A DNA stretch of 64,000 nt from Actinokineospora sp. NBRC 105648 (GTDB taxonomy: Bacteria > Actinomycetota > Actinomycetes > Mycobacteriales > Pseudonocardiaceae). The notes below the pieces were generated by a model that was not told the DNA's origin, did not search any database, and saw only the letters and a list, made by a program, of their open reading frames with translations. Where the stretch lies: positions 361,319 to 425,318 of the forward strand of contig NZ_BSTR01000001.1 in NCBI RefSeq assembly GCF_030269645.1. Direction: 5' to 3'. Positions 7,386-16,433 of this stretch are shown in pieces; the first letter of the stretch is position 1; each line of letters opens with the position of its first letter. The position numbers and the translations under genes were made by a program.

Positions 7386-8882
7386 ATGTCACAACTTCCC
7401 CCCGCTTATGCCGGTGGCGCCGGTGGCAGGCTCGGTTGGGCCGTCGTCCCGCTCGCCCTGGCCCAGCTGATCGTCTCGCTGGACATCTACATCGTCTTCG
7501 TCGCCATGCCCGAGATGGGTGACAAGCTCGGCTTCACCGCGCAGAACCTGCAGTGGGTCGTCAGCGCCTACGCGGTCGCCTTCGGCGGCTTCCTGCTGCT
7601 CGGCGGCCGGGCCGCGGACCTGTTCGGCAAACGCCGGATGTTCCTGCTGGCGCTCGGTCTCTACGCGGGGTCGTCGCTGGTCGGCGGCTTCGCGAACGAC
7701 CCAGCGATGATCATCATCGTCCGGGCCGTGCAGGGCCTGGGCGGCGCGCTGCTGTTCCCCACCACGCTCTCGCTGGTCAACACCATGTTCGAGGAGGGCC
7801 GCTCGCGCAACCGCGCGTTGGCCGTCTGGGGCGGTGCCGGTGCCAGTGGCCTGACCCTGGGCTCCCTGCTCGGCGGTGTGCTCACCGGCGCCTTCGGCTG
7901 GGCCTCGGTCTTCTTCGTCAACGTGCCGCTGGCCGTCGGGATCGCGATCGCCGCCCTGGTGCTCATCCCCGCCGACCGTCCGCGCACCGGCCCGGCCCGC
8001 AAGTTCGACCTGCCGGGCACGCTCACCGTCACCGCGGGCATCACGCTGATCGTCTTCGTGCTGGTCCAGGGGCCCGACTCGGGCTGGCTGTCCACGCCCA
8101 TCGTGCTCAGCGCCGCCATCGGCGTGCTGCTGCTGGCCGCGTTCTTCCTGATCGAGTCGCGCACCGGTGACCCGCTGATGCCGCTGCGGCTCTTCCGCAA
8201 CCGCAGCCTGGTGACCGCGATGGCCATCACCTTCACCTTCATGGCCACCTTCGGCACCGTGCCCTACTTCCTCACCGTGTTCTTCCAGGACGTCTCCGGC
8301 TACTCGGCGATGACCACCGGGGTCGCGTTCCTCACCCAGGCGGTCGCCATCGCGGTGGGCACCCAGGTCGGCGAGCGGATGGCCACCCGGAGCACCACCA
8401 GGTCCACGGTGATCACCGGCTTCGCCGTCGGCGGCGTCGGGATCGCGGTCCTGGCGCTGGGCGTGCTGGCCGACGGGAACTACTGGTACCTGGTCCCCGG
8501 CCTGGTCGTGATGGGCGTCGGCCAGGGCATCGCCTGGACCGGCATGTGGATCGCGGCGGCCTCCGGGGTCTCCGACGACGAGCAGGGCATCGCCTCCGGC
8601 ATGGCCTCGACCACCCAGCAGGTCGGCTACGCGATCGGGCTGGCCGTCCTGGTCGCCATCGCCAACGCCGACACCCGCGGGCTCGCGGGCGAGGCGCTGC
8701 GGTTCGCCGTCTCCGACGGCATCCAGACCTCCTTCTACATCGCGGGGGTGCTGGCGGTGCTCGGCGCCGTGGTCGCCATGACCCTGCCGAGGCCCAAGCC
8801 CGAGGTCCGGACCACCGAGAGCGACCAGGCAACCGACGTCCGGCCGGATGTCGTGCCGGATGTCGTCGCGCCCCGCGCGTGA
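7386..8882 (+). CDS. MFS drug/H+ antiporter, DHA2 family, 14 TM
   Basis: A 498-residue membrane protein with about 14 predicted hydrophobic helices. It carries the DHA2 signatures: SLDIYIVFVAMPEMG at TM1, GRAADLFGKRRMF (motif A loop), VRAVQGLGGALLFPTTLSLV, and a motif-C-like Gly-rich TM5. It is the first gene of a rightward unit with the flavin hydroxylase (58 nt gap) and lies opposite an ArsR repressor. The probable role is export of, and self-resistance to, the cluster product or an intermediate. The C-terminal 30 residues form a charged cytoplasmic tail. Confidence 0.88.
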   Translation: MSQLPPAYAGGAGGRLGWAVVPLALAQLIVSLDIYIVFVAMPEMGDKLGFTAQNLQWVVSAYAVAFGGFLLLGGRAADLFGKRRMFLLALGLYAGSSLVGGFANDPAMIIIVRAVQGLGGALLFPTTLSLVNTMFEEGRSRNRALAVWGGAGASGLTLGSLLGGVLTGAFGWASVFFVNVPLAVGIAIAALVLIPADRPRTGPARKFDLPGTLTVTAGITLIVFVLVQGPDSGWLSTPIVLSAAIGVLLLAAFFLIESRTGDPLMPLRLFRNRSLVTAMAITFTFMATFGTVPYFLTVFFQDVSGYSAMTTGVAFLTQAVAIAVGTQVGERMATRSTTRSTVITGFAVGGVGIAVLALGVLADGNYWYLVPGLVVMGVGQGIAWTGMWIAAASGVSDDEQGIASGMASTTQQVGYAIGLAVLVAIANADTRGLAGEALRFAVSDGIQTSFYIAGVLAVLGAVVAMTLPRPKPEVRTTESDQATDVRPDVVPDVVAPRA

Positions 8883-8940
8883 CCGCCGCGCCCCGCGGCG
8901 GTCCCGATCGGATCGACCAGCCCCGACCAGGAAGGCAGCC

Positions 8941-10479
8941 ATGACCACCGATGACGTCCAGGGCTCCACCGGCCAGGGTTCGGCGGACCGGGTCGAGGTC
9001 GCCATTGTCGGCGGCGGACCGGTCGGCATGCTCCTCGCGGGCGAGTTGGCCCTGCACGGCGTCGGTGTGCTGGTGCTGGAGCGGTTGCCCCGGCCCACCG
9101 GCGAGTCGAAGGCGGGCACCCTGCACTCCCGGACGGCGGAAACGCTGCACCGGCGGGGTTTGCTGGCCGCGGTCCAGCCGGGGCGGCCCGCCCCGGCCGG
9201 GTCGCGGGGTCCGGTGCCCTTCCACTTCGCGGGCATGTTCGAGCTCGACCTCGCCCGCGTGGTGGACGAGGGCCCGGTGCTCGTCGGCAGCCCGCAGGCC
9301 TACGCCGAGCAGGTGTTCGCCGACCGCGCCGTGGCGCTGGGCGCCCGGATCGAGCGCGACAGCGAGGTCGTGGGCCTGACCGAGCGCGGCGACGGGGTCG
9401 AGCTCGAGGTCCGGTCGTCGACCGGCACCACCCGGCGGGTGACCGCCGGGTGGTGCGTGGGCTGCGACGGCGCCCGCAGCGCGGTGCGCAAGCTGGCGGG
9501 CATCCCGTTCGTCGGCACCCCCGCCACGATCTCCGCGTTGATGGGCGACGTCCGGCTGCTGGACCCCTACTCCGCACCGCACGGCTGGCAGCGCAACGAG
9601 CGCGGCTGGACGCTGTTCTGGACCAACCCCGGCGGCCACAGCCGGGTGTGCTCCTACGACTTCACCGCGCCGCACCCGGACCGCGGCGCGCCGGTGACCC
9701 TCGCCGAGCTGCGCGGGGAGATCGAGCGGATCGCCGGGGTGCCGGTGCCGATGGACTCACCGCGGTGGCTCACCCGCTTCTCCGACGCGGCGCTGCTGGC
9801 CGAGCCGTACCGGCGCGGCCGGGTGCTGCTCGCGGGCGACGCCGCGCACGTGCACTTCCCGATGGGCGGCCAGGGCGTCAACCTGGGCCTGCAGGACGCG
9901 GTCAACCTCGGCTGGAAGCTCGCCGGCGAGGTCGCGGGCTGGGCACCGCCGGAACTGCTCGACACCTACCACGGCGAACGCGCCCCGGTCGCCGCGCGGG
10001 TGCTCTACAACGTGCGCGCGCAGGTCGGGTTGATGCTCCCGGACCACCGGGTCGACCCGCTGCGGGAACTGTTCGCCGAGCTGATGCACCTGCCGCAGGT
10101 CAACGACTTCCTCAGCCGGATGATCAGCGGCCAGGACGTCCGGTACGACACCGGTGACCGCGCCGACCCGCTGGTCGGCCTGCTCGCGCCGGACCTGCGG
10201 CTCAAGGTGGGCAGCGAGCTGGTGAGCGTGGCCGAGCTGCTGCGCGCGGGCAGGCCGGTCCTGTTCGACTTCGCCGGGCCCTCGCCGCTGGGCGAGCTCG
10301 CCGCGGGTTGGGCCGACCGGGTCGACGTGGTCGTCGCGACCTGCGAGGAGGTCGTGGCCGCACCCGCCCTGCTGGTCCGCCCGGACGGCTACATCGCCTG
10401 GAGCGGCCGGGGTCTGGACTCCGACCGGCACACGCTCGACGTCGCGCTGCGGGCCTGGTTCGGCTGTCCGAAAGCGTGA
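8941..10479 (+). CDS. FAD-dependent aromatic hydroxylase (RdmE/PgaE/Rox-like)
   Basis: A 512-residue group A flavoprotein monooxygenase. The N-terminal Rossmann motif is VAIVGGGPVGMLLAGELA. The mid DG motif is WCVGCDGARSAVRKLAG, and the GD motif is GRVLLAGDAAHVHFPMGGQG followed by NLGLQDAVNLGWKLA. A thioredoxin-like C-terminal domain closes the protein (about residues 400-512, ending in a DVALRAWFG segment). This three-domain layout is that of polyketide hydroxylases (RdmE, PgaE, OxyS) and rifamycin monooxygenases. It probably hydroxylates an aromatic polyketide or another phenolic intermediate using NAD(P)H and O2. A perfect 15-bp stem lies just after the stop. Confidence 0.85.
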   Translation: MTTDDVQGSTGQGSADRVEVAIVGGGPVGMLLAGELALHGVGVLVLERLPRPTGESKAGTLHSRTAETLHRRGLLAAVQPGRPAPAGSRGPVPFHFAGMFELDLARVVDEGPVLVGSPQAYAEQVFADRAVALGARIERDSEVVGLTERGDGVELEVRSSTGTTRRVTAGWCVGCDGARSAVRKLAGIPFVGTPATISALMGDVRLLDPYSAPHGWQRNERGWTLFWTNPGGHSRVCSYDFTAPHPDRGAPVTLAELRGEIERIAGVPVPMDSPRWLTRFSDAALLAEPYRRGRVLLAGDAAHVHFPMGGQGVNLGLQDAVNLGWKLAGEVAGWAPPELLDTYHGERAPVAARVLYNVRAQVGLMLPDHRVDPLRELFAELMHLPQVNDFLSRMISGQDVRYDTGDRADPLVGLLAPDLRLKVGSELVSVAELLRAGRPVLFDFAGPSPLGELAAGWADRVDVVVATCEEVVAAPALLVRPDGYIAWSGRGLDSDRHTLDVALRAWFGCPKA

Positions 10480-10485
10480 TCGCGA

Positions 10486-10517
10486 AACCGGTGACGTCCC
10501 CAGGGACGTCACCGGTT
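10486..10517. terminator. bidirectional terminator, perfect 15-bp stem
   Basis: AACCGGTGACGTCCC at 10486-10500 is the exact reverse complement of 10503-10517. It lies between the converging flavin hydroxylase gene (ends 10479) and the flavin oxidase gene (ends 10524). There is no T-tract, as is common in actinobacteria. Confidence 0.75.
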
Positions 10518-10523
10518 CCACGG

Positions 10524-12188
10524 TCAGGGCAGCCGGACGGACTGGCGGTGCCGGAAGAAGTCCGCGGGGTCCCAGCGGGCCTTGGTCTGCTGCAGGCGCG
10601 GGTAGTTCTCGCCCCAGTAGAGCGTGTGCCACGGCACGCCGGAGGTGTTGTGCGCCTGCTCGCTGATGTCGGTGTCGCAGTAGTTCACGAAGCACCCCGA
10701 GGTCTGCTCGTTCGCCACCGGGACCTTGCCGGTGCGGACGTAGACCTGCTCGTACAGCTCGCGCAGCCAAGCCACGTTCGCGGTGTCGTCGGCGGCCTCG
10801 GTCCAGCTCGTCTGGAAGAGGACCTTGAACGCGCTGTCGCGGTGCACCAGGGCGGTGTCGGTCCGGCCGACGGCGTTCACCTGTCCACCATAGGAACTGA
10901 GTGTGACCTGGGCGAGCGGGTTGGCGAAACCATTGCGGGAGAGCCGATCGAAGATGATCGCGATCTGCGCGGCGGTGAAACCCTTGTGGTGGTAAGCGGA
11001 TTTGTGGTCTCCACGCAAGGTGGGGTCCAGCAACCGCGGGTGGATGGTGCCCAGGTAGCGGGTGGCGGTGAGCCAGCTCCACCGCTTGGGGGTGGCCAGT
11101 TCCGCCATCGGTCCGTGCTCGGCGGAGGGCTGGGTCACCGCGGTGTGCGGGGCGGTGACGCCGTTGGTGATCGCGGCGGTGAACCGGGCCAGCAGTTGGT
11201 CGCTGTCGGGGCGGTCGCCGTCCATCTTGGTGAACAGGCTGATCTCGCCCGTGGCCCGGTGGTTGAGGTTGAGGAACGCGCAGAGGCCGCCGTAGGCGCC
11301 GCCGGGCGCGGAGTTGGCCGCGTGCCAGTCGCCGAAGTTGCGGACCAGGGTGCTGAACGCCGCCTCGGTGAGGGTGTCCCACGACCAGGCGATCGCGCTG
11401 AGCACGACCTCGGCGGGCGGGCGGGGGAGCAGGGTGGCCGGGTCGGTGGAGGTGACGCCGGGCGAGCGGAACAGGTACCGGGTGACCACGCCGAAGGTGC
11501 CGCCACCGCCGCCGGTGTGCGCCCACCACAGGTCGCGGTTCGGGTCGTCGCGCTCGCGGGTGGCCAGCACTGTGCGGGCCCGGCCGTTCGCGTCGACGAC
11601 CACCACCTCCACGGCGTAGAGGTGGTCGACCACCAGGCCCTCCCGGCGGCAGAGCAGCCCCCAGCCGCCACCGGGTACGTGCCCACCGACGCCGACCGAG
11701 TAGCACTGGCCAGCGGGAAGCGTTATCCCCCAAGCCTTGTAGAGCAGGTCGTAGACGTCGAGCAGGGTCGCCCCCGCTTGGACGGCGATGGCGTTGTGCG
11801 CCGGGTCGTGCTCGACCGAGGTCATCTCCGACAGGTCCAGCACGATGTCGACCTCGGCGTTGAACACGAAGTCCTCGTAGCAGTGCCCGCCGCCGCGCAC
11901 GGTCAGCCGCTTCCCGGTGGTGACCGCCTCCTGGACCACGGCGGCGGCCTGGGCGGGGGTGAACACGACCCGCACCGAGTCCGGGGTCGCCACCCAGCGC
12001 CGCTCGAGGCCGGCCACGAGATCGGCGTACCTCGGGTCGGACGGCCCGACAGTCACCGGCCCCCGCACCGCGGGCGTGGTCTGCGCCGCCGCGTGCCTGG
12101 GTGCCGCGGCGACCGCCGCGGTGACCCCCACCGCGCCGGTCGCGACCAGCAGCCGCCGCCTGGATAAATTGGTGTTCACGTCGTTCAT
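10524..12188 (-). CDS. Tat-exported, bicovalent FAD oxidase (AknOx/berberine-bridge family)
   Basis: A 554-residue protein. The N-terminus has a twin-arginine signal (LSRRRLLVATGAVG followed by an Ala-rich h-region and AAA-type cleavage site near residue 35). The FAD-binding PCMH domain holds both covalent attachment residues: His102 in VRGGGHCYEDF and Cys162 in AGQCYSVGVGGH. The C-terminal BBE motif (YWGENYPRLQQTKARWDPAD) is intact. AknOx, which oxidises the terminal sugar of aclacinomycins, and its angucycline relatives share secretion, bicovalent FAD and this architecture. It probably performs a late oxidation of a sugar or phenol outside the membrane. It is the second gene after the cupin (39 nt gap). 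Confidence 0.85.
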   Translation of the reverse strand: MNDVNTNLSRRRLLVATGAVGVTAAVAAAPRHAAAQTTPAVRGPVTVGPSDPRYADLVAGLERRWVATPDSVRVVFTPAQAAAVVQEAVTTGKRLTVRGGGHCYEDFVFNAEVDIVLDLSEMTSVEHDPAHNAIAVQAGATLLDVYDLLYKAWGITLPAGQCYSVGVGGHVPGGGWGLLCRREGLVVDHLYAVEVVVVDANGRARTVLATRERDDPNRDLWWAHTGGGGGTFGVVTRYLFRSPGVTSTDPATLLPRPPAEVVLSAIAWSWDTLTEAAFSTLVRNFGDWHAANSAPGGAYGGLCAFLNLNHRATGEISLFTKMDGDRPDSDQLLARFTAAITNGVTAPHTAVTQPSAEHGPMAELATPKRWSWLTATRYLGTIHPRLLDPTLRGDHKSAYHHKGFTAAQIAIIFDRLSRNGFANPLAQVTLSSYGGQVNAVGRTDTALVHRDSAFKVLFQTSWTEAADDTANVAWLRELYEQVYVRTGKVPVANEQTSGCFVNYCDTDISEQAHNTSGVPWHTLYWGENYPRLQQTKARWDPADFFRHRQSVRLP

Positions 12189-12227
12189 CGTCGGGTGTGA
12201 ACCCTTCTCTTCGAAGTGGCAAATGGG

Positions 12228-12719
12228 TCAGATGAGGTATTCGTCACCGAACTCCGGTCCGATGCGCAAACCCAGCTCGACATCGGCGATCCGCTGGCTC
12301 TCCGGCGGTTGCGGAGCCCCGTCGGCGGCGGATACCCCCGCCTGCCCGAAGAATCTGTCCTTGCCGCCGGGGGTGACCAGGATGAGCATTTTGCACGGCT
12401 CGACCGCCACATTGGTGAAACTGTGCGTGGTCCCGCGCGGGACGAAGATGAACCCGCCCGCGGCCACCGTCGTCGGTCCGCCGCCGTCGCGCACCTCGAC
12501 CTCGCCCTCCAGCACGTAGAAGGCCTCTTCCTCCCAGTGGTGGATGTGCGGCGGCGGTCCGCCGCCCGCTGGCACGACGGCCTCCATGAGGTAGAAGGCC
12601 TTGCCCGCGTTGTGCTCGCCCGCTTTGATCGTGTACTTGTCGCCGAAGGCCCACCGGCTCGGCCCCTCGCCCGGCGGCACGTGCACCACCCGGTTGTCGT
12701 TCTGTCCCAGGAAACTCAT
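12228..12719 (-). CDS. single-domain cupin
   Basis: A 163-residue cupin. Motif 1 is complete (HIHHWEEEAFYVLEGE, giving the His-X-His...Glu metal ligands at about residues 58-64) and motif 2 contains FVPRGTTHSFTN with the fourth ligand His. Relatives include quercetin-dioxygenase-like and small-molecule isomerase or cyclase cupins of biosynthetic clusters; the reaction cannot be told. GGAGGTGA lies 5 nt before ATG 12719. It is first in a leftward operon with the secreted flavin oxidase, so the pair may be expressed together for a late tailoring step. Confidence 0.85.
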   Translation of the reverse strand: MSFLGQNDNRVVHVPPGEGPSRWAFGDKYTIKAGEHNAGKAFYLMEAVVPAGGGPPPHIHHWEEEAFYVLEGEVEVRDGGGPTTVAAGGFIFVPRGTTHSFTNVAVEPCKMLILVTPGGKDRFFGQAGVSAADGAPQPPESQRIADVELGLRIGPEFGDEYLI

Positions 12720-12920
12720 CTCGTCACCTCCGAATCGCCGATACTGCTCGGTCACCTGATGGGTAACACGGTTTTCGGTCCGGTCGACAGCGGGGCGAGT
12801 GGAATATGTCGAGTCCACCGCCACACGTGACGGATTCGCGCTCGCCGCGTTGCGACGGCGTTCCCGACCGGCTTGGCTCGGAAATAGCCGAGAAACCACG
12901 ACTTGCCGGGAAGGCGCCAC

Positions 12921-13862
12921 ATGACCACCACCGAACTGCCCGCGGCCGCCGCGGGCGAGCTGACCATCGGCGGCGACCTCCGGGTCCGCCGGATGGGGTA
13001 CGGCGCCATGCAGCTCGCGGGCCCCGGGGTGTGGGGACCGCCCGCCGACCCGGGCGCCGCGATCGCGCTGCTGCGCCGGGCCGTCGAGCTCGGCGTGAAC
13101 CACATCGACACCAGCGACTACTACGGCCCGCACGTGGTCAACGAGCTGATCGCCGAGGCGCTGCACCCCTACCCCGAGGACCTGGTGATCGTCACCAAGG
13201 TCGGCGCGCGGCGCACCCCCGACCAGGGCTGGCCCGCCGCGCTCTCGCCGGACGAGCTGCGCCGGGCGGTGCACGACAACCTGGGCAGGCTCAGGCTCGA
13301 CCGGCTCGACGTGGTCAACCTGCGGATCGTGGCCGAGGGCGGCGGGCTCTCCCCGTCGGACTCCATCGCCACCCAGGTGCAGGCGTTGGCCGAGCTGCGC
13401 GAGCAGGGCCTCCTGCGGCACATCGGGCTCAGCAACGTCAGCGTCGAGCAGGTCGAGCAGGCCCGGTCGATCACCCCGATCGCGTGCGTGCAGAACGAGT
13501 ACAACGTGCTGCGCAGGCGGGACGACGCACTGGTCGACACCTGTGCGCGGGAGGGCATCGCGTTCATGCCGTTCTTCCCGCTGGGCTCGTTCACCCTGCA
13601 GCACGACAGCGCGACGGGCGCGGACACCAAGGTCCCGCAGAGCTCCCCGCTGCGCGACGACGCGGTGGACGACATCGCGCGCCGCCACGGCGCCACCGCC
13701 CACCAGGTCGCGCTGGCCTGGCTGCTGGCCCGTTCGCCCGCCATCGCGTGCATCCCGGGCACCTCCTCGATCGCGCACCTGGAGCAGAACATCGCCGCGG
13801 CGGCCATCCGGCTCACCGCGGCCGACCAGCACGACCTGGCCACCGCCCCCGCCCGCGGCTGA
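12921..13862 (+). CDS. aldo/keto reductase (YdbC/pyridoxal-reductase-like)
   Basis: A 313-residue TIM-barrel NADPH oxidoreductase. Visible signatures are NHIDTSDYYGPHVVNELI (catalytic Asp and Tyr), VIVTKVGARR (catalytic Lys), RHIGLSNVSVEQV and IACIPGTSSIAHL (cofactor binding). The usual catalytic His position reads NLR, as in E. coli YdbC, so this is a subfamily feature and not damage. It begins the rightward unit aldo/keto reductase, LuxE-like, LuxC-like (26 nt to the next start). It could reduce the aldehyde made by that pair to an alcohol, but it might equally act on a sugar or polyketide ketone. Confidence 0.85.
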   Translation: MTTTELPAAAAGELTIGGDLRVRRMGYGAMQLAGPGVWGPPADPGAAIALLRRAVELGVNHIDTSDYYGPHVVNELIAEALHPYPEDLVIVTKVGARRTPDQGWPAALSPDELRRAVHDNLGRLRLDRLDVVNLRIVAEGGGLSPSDSIATQVQALAELREQGLLRHIGLSNVSVEQVEQARSITPIACVQNEYNVLRRRDDALVDTCAREGIAFMPFFPLGSFTLQHDSATGADTKVPQSSPLRDDAVDDIARRHGATAHQVALAWLLARSPAIACIPGTSSIAHLEQNIAAAAIRLTAADQHDLATAPARG

Positions 13863-13888
13863 GCACCGCCCGCACCCGAGGAGTTCCC

Positions 13889-14986
13889 TTGGCCCACAAC
13901 GACCCCGTCCTGGACCTGCCCTTCGACGTCCACCCCGACCCGACAGAGTTCCTGCGGGCCGCGCTGCGCTGGCACTTCTCGCCCGCCACCGGTTCGCCGT
14001 TCTGGTTGGACAGGGCCCGTGAGCTCGACTTCGACCCGGTCGAGGACATCACCTCCTTCGACGACCTCACCCGGTTCCCGAACCTGGCCAACGCGCTGCG
14101 CGAGGTCCCCGCGCGCGACCTCGTGCCCCGCGGCTACGGCGCGTCGCCGGGCATCGTCGGGATCTACGACAGCGGCGGCACCACCGGCGCCCCCAAGCGC
14201 GTCGCGCTGCTCAACGACTGGACCGACCGGATGCTCGACTGGAGCAGCGCGCAGCTCGACCGGCACGGGGTGCCCACCGGGCTGAACTGGTTGCAGGTGG
14301 TGCCTTCCGGGCCGCACATGGTGGGCGAGACGTTCACCCGCCAGACCATCCGCCGCGGTGGGCTGCCGTTCACCGTCGACGTGGATCCCCGTTGGGTCAA
14401 GCGACTCATCGCCGAGGGCCGCTCCGCGGAGGCCGGCGCCTACACCGACCACCTGGTCGACCAGCTCGCGCACCCGCTGGAGTCCCAGGACATCGGCGCG
14501 CTGCTGCTGACCCCGCCGGTGCTCGAACGGCTGGCCCGCCGCGAGGACCTGGTCGCGCTGGTGCGCAAGAAGGTCAAGGCGATCATGTGGGTCGGCACCC
14601 AGATGGACGCCGACACCCGGCACCTCTACCGCACCGAGGTCTTCCCGGACACGGTCATGGTGAGCGGCTTCGGCAACACGATGCTGCTCGGGCACACCTG
14701 CGAGCGGCCGGGGCTGGCCGACGGCGAGCCGTGCGTCTACGACCCGTTCTCGCCCTACATGTCCTTCGGGGTAGTCGACGCAGATACCAAGAGGACGGTC
14801 GAGTACGGCGAGCGCGGCAGGCTGGTCATGCACCACGTCAGCAAGAGCATGTTCCTGCCGAACAACCTCGAACGCGACTACGGCACGCGCATCCGGCCGC
14901 TACCGGGGCAGGTGGGCGACTCGGTCGCGGACATCTCCCCGGTGAAGGTCTTCGAGGACGAAGTGGTCATCGAAGGGGTGTACTGA
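13889..14986 (+). CDS. LuxE/GriC-like acyl-protein synthetase (aryl acid activation)
   Basis: A 365-residue ANL-superfamily protein of the LuxE type. Key motifs are IYDSGGTTGAPKRVALL (AMP-binding P-loop-like), VGTQMDADTRHLYR, SGFGNTMLLGHTCE and the C-terminal GQVGDSVADISPVKVF. LuxE activates fatty acids for LuxC in bacterial luciferase systems. In grixazone biosynthesis, GriC (LuxE-like) with GriD (LuxC-like) reduces 3-amino-4-hydroxybenzoate to the aldehyde. The start is TTG at 13889 with GAGGAG 5 nt upstream. The stop overlaps the next start by one base (TGATG), so it is tightly coupled to the reductase. Its neighbourhood, a 3-hydroxyanthranilate operon, suggests an amino-hydroxybenzoate substrate. 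Confidence 0.82.
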   Translation: MAHNDPVLDLPFDVHPDPTEFLRAALRWHFSPATGSPFWLDRARELDFDPVEDITSFDDLTRFPNLANALREVPARDLVPRGYGASPGIVGIYDSGGTTGAPKRVALLNDWTDRMLDWSSAQLDRHGVPTGLNWLQVVPSGPHMVGETFTRQTIRRGGLPFTVDVDPRWVKRLIAEGRSAEAGAYTDHLVDQLAHPLESQDIGALLLTPPVLERLARREDLVALVRKKVKAIMWVGTQMDADTRHLYRTEVFPDTVMVSGFGNTMLLGHTCERPGLADGEPCVYDPFSPYMSFGVVDADTKRTVEYGERGRLVMHHVSKSMFLPNNLERDYGTRIRPLPGQVGDSVADISPVKVFEDEVVIEGVY

Positions 14987-16362
14987 TGCACGGCGAGCTG
15001 ATCGACCTGCCCGCGTTGGGGCCGTCCGGTCCCTACCGGGCCTACAACCGGCGGGTCGTCCCCGACGTGACCGGGGCGCCGTTCGCGGAGCTGAGCATGG
15101 CGCCCCGGTTGTTCGTCGACCGGGCGCTGGCCGCGCTGCGTTCCGCGCCGGCGATGCCGCTGCCCGCTCGGGTGGCTGCATTGACCGAGGCTTCGCGGGT
15201 CTTCCTGCACGACAATGTGTCTGGAATGTCCTTTGAGGACTACGCGGGCGCGGTGAGCAGGGTCTCCGGAGTGCCCGTGTCGGTCGTGCGCCGGGCTGGG
15301 GCGGAGATCGCCAACGCCGCGGTCAAGGCGGAGTCGAGCGCGTACGGCGCCCGGCCCGTCGGTGCCGCCGCCGACTGGCGCGATACGGCCACCCTGGCGG
15401 GACGCGGGGTCTGGACCCGCCGCGGCGAGGTCTTCGCGGTGCACGCTGCGGGCAACCACCCCGCTCCGCACGCGCTGTGGCTGGAAGCCCTGGCCCTGGG
15501 CTACCGGGTGGCGGTGCGCCCATCGCGCCGGGAGCCGTTCACTCCGTACCGACTGGTCAGCGCCCTGCGCGCGGCCGGGTTCGGCGACGACCGGGTGGTC
15601 CTGCTGCCGACCGACCACGGCGGGGCCGACGTGATCCTGGCCGGAGCCGACCTCGGCCTGGTCTACGGCGGCGACGAGGTCGTCGCCAAGTACGCGGGTG
15701 ACACCACCGTGCGCACCCAGGGACCGGGCCGGTCGAAGATCCTGGTCACCGCGTCGGCGGACTGGCGCGACCACCTCGACCTGATCGTCGACTCGGTCGC
15801 CGCGCACGCCGGGGTGGCCTGCCTCAACACCACGACTGTGCTGGTACAGGGCGACCCCGGGCCACTGGCCGCGGCCATCGCCGAACGGCTGGCGGCACTG
15901 CCCAGCCTGCCGCCGCAGGACGACCGGGCAGTCCTGCCGGTCACCACGGCGGAGGCGGCCGAAGCCCTCGAGCGGTACCTGCGCGCGCAAGCGGGCGAGG
16001 GCAAGGCGTGGCTCGGTGGTGCCGGGATCGTCGACGAGCTCGGCGACGGCAGCGCGGTGCTGCGGCCCTCGGTGTACCAGCTCGACGCGGCCCCGAGGGG
16101 CGGCCGCGGCGTCGAACTGCCCTTCCCGTGCGTCTGGGTGGCGCCGTGGTCGCCGGCCGACGGTCTGGCCCCGTTGCGCGAGACGTTGGTGCTGACGGTC
16201 CTCACCGACGACGAGAGCTTGGTCGACCGCTTGCTCGTCGAACCGTCGATCAGCAACGTCTACCTGGGAGATCACCCCACCCACTGGCTCGAACCCGGCG
16301 TCCCGCACGACGGGTACCTGGGGGAGTTCCTGATGCGCGGCAAGACGGTCATCCGCGGGTGA
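14986..16362 (+). CDS. LuxC/GriD-like acyl-CoA (aryl-acid) reductase
   Basis: A 458-residue member of the LuxC acyl-CoA reductase family, an aldehyde-dehydrogenase-fold enzyme that reduces an activated acyl group to the aldehyde with NADPH. The probable nucleophile is Cys279 in VAAHAGVACLNTTT, in the position of the ALDH active-site Cys. The nucleotide-binding half contains VHAAGNHPAPHALWLEALAL and YRVAVRPSRREPFTPYR. It overlaps the LuxE-like gene by one base. No luxA/luxB is near, so this is not bioluminescence. The pair best fits the GriC/GriD precedent: conversion of an aminohydroxybenzoic acid to its aldehyde. Confidence 0.82.
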   Translation: MHGELIDLPALGPSGPYRAYNRRVVPDVTGAPFAELSMAPRLFVDRALAALRSAPAMPLPARVAALTEASRVFLHDNVSGMSFEDYAGAVSRVSGVPVSVVRRAGAEIANAAVKAESSAYGARPVGAAADWRDTATLAGRGVWTRRGEVFAVHAAGNHPAPHALWLEALALGYRVAVRPSRREPFTPYRLVSALRAAGFGDDRVVLLPTDHGGADVILAGADLGLVYGGDEVVAKYAGDTTVRTQGPGRSKILVTASADWRDHLDLIVDSVAAHAGVACLNTTTVLVQGDPGPLAAAIAERLAALPSLPPQDDRAVLPVTTAEAAEALERYLRAQAGEGKAWLGGAGIVDELGDGSAVLRPSVYQLDAAPRGGRGVELPFPCVWVAPWSPADGLAPLRETLVLTVLTDDESLVDRLLVEPSISNVYLGDHPTHWLEPGVPHDGYLGEFLMRGKTVIRG

Positions 16363-16375
16363 TCCCCACCGAGCG

Positions 16376-16414
16376 AAGCGGGGCAGGCGCCGGATTCCGG
16401 CTCCTGCCCCGCTT
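16376..16414. terminator. bidirectional terminator, 19-bp stem with one mismatch
   Basis: Bases 16376-16394 pair with 16396-16414 with a single mismatch (core AAGCGGGGCAGG / CCTGCCCCGCTT). The hairpin sits between the converging LuxC-like gene and the flavin monooxygenase gene that ends the 3-hydroxyanthranilate operon. Confidence 0.75.
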
Positions 16415-16433
16415 CCCGTCCAGTGTCAGTCGA

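Noticed and set aside
13889..16362. Bioluminescence genes (luxE, luxC)
   Set aside because: No luciferase luxA/luxB or luxD is near, and the context is aromatic secondary metabolism. The GriC/GriD precedent explains the pair better.
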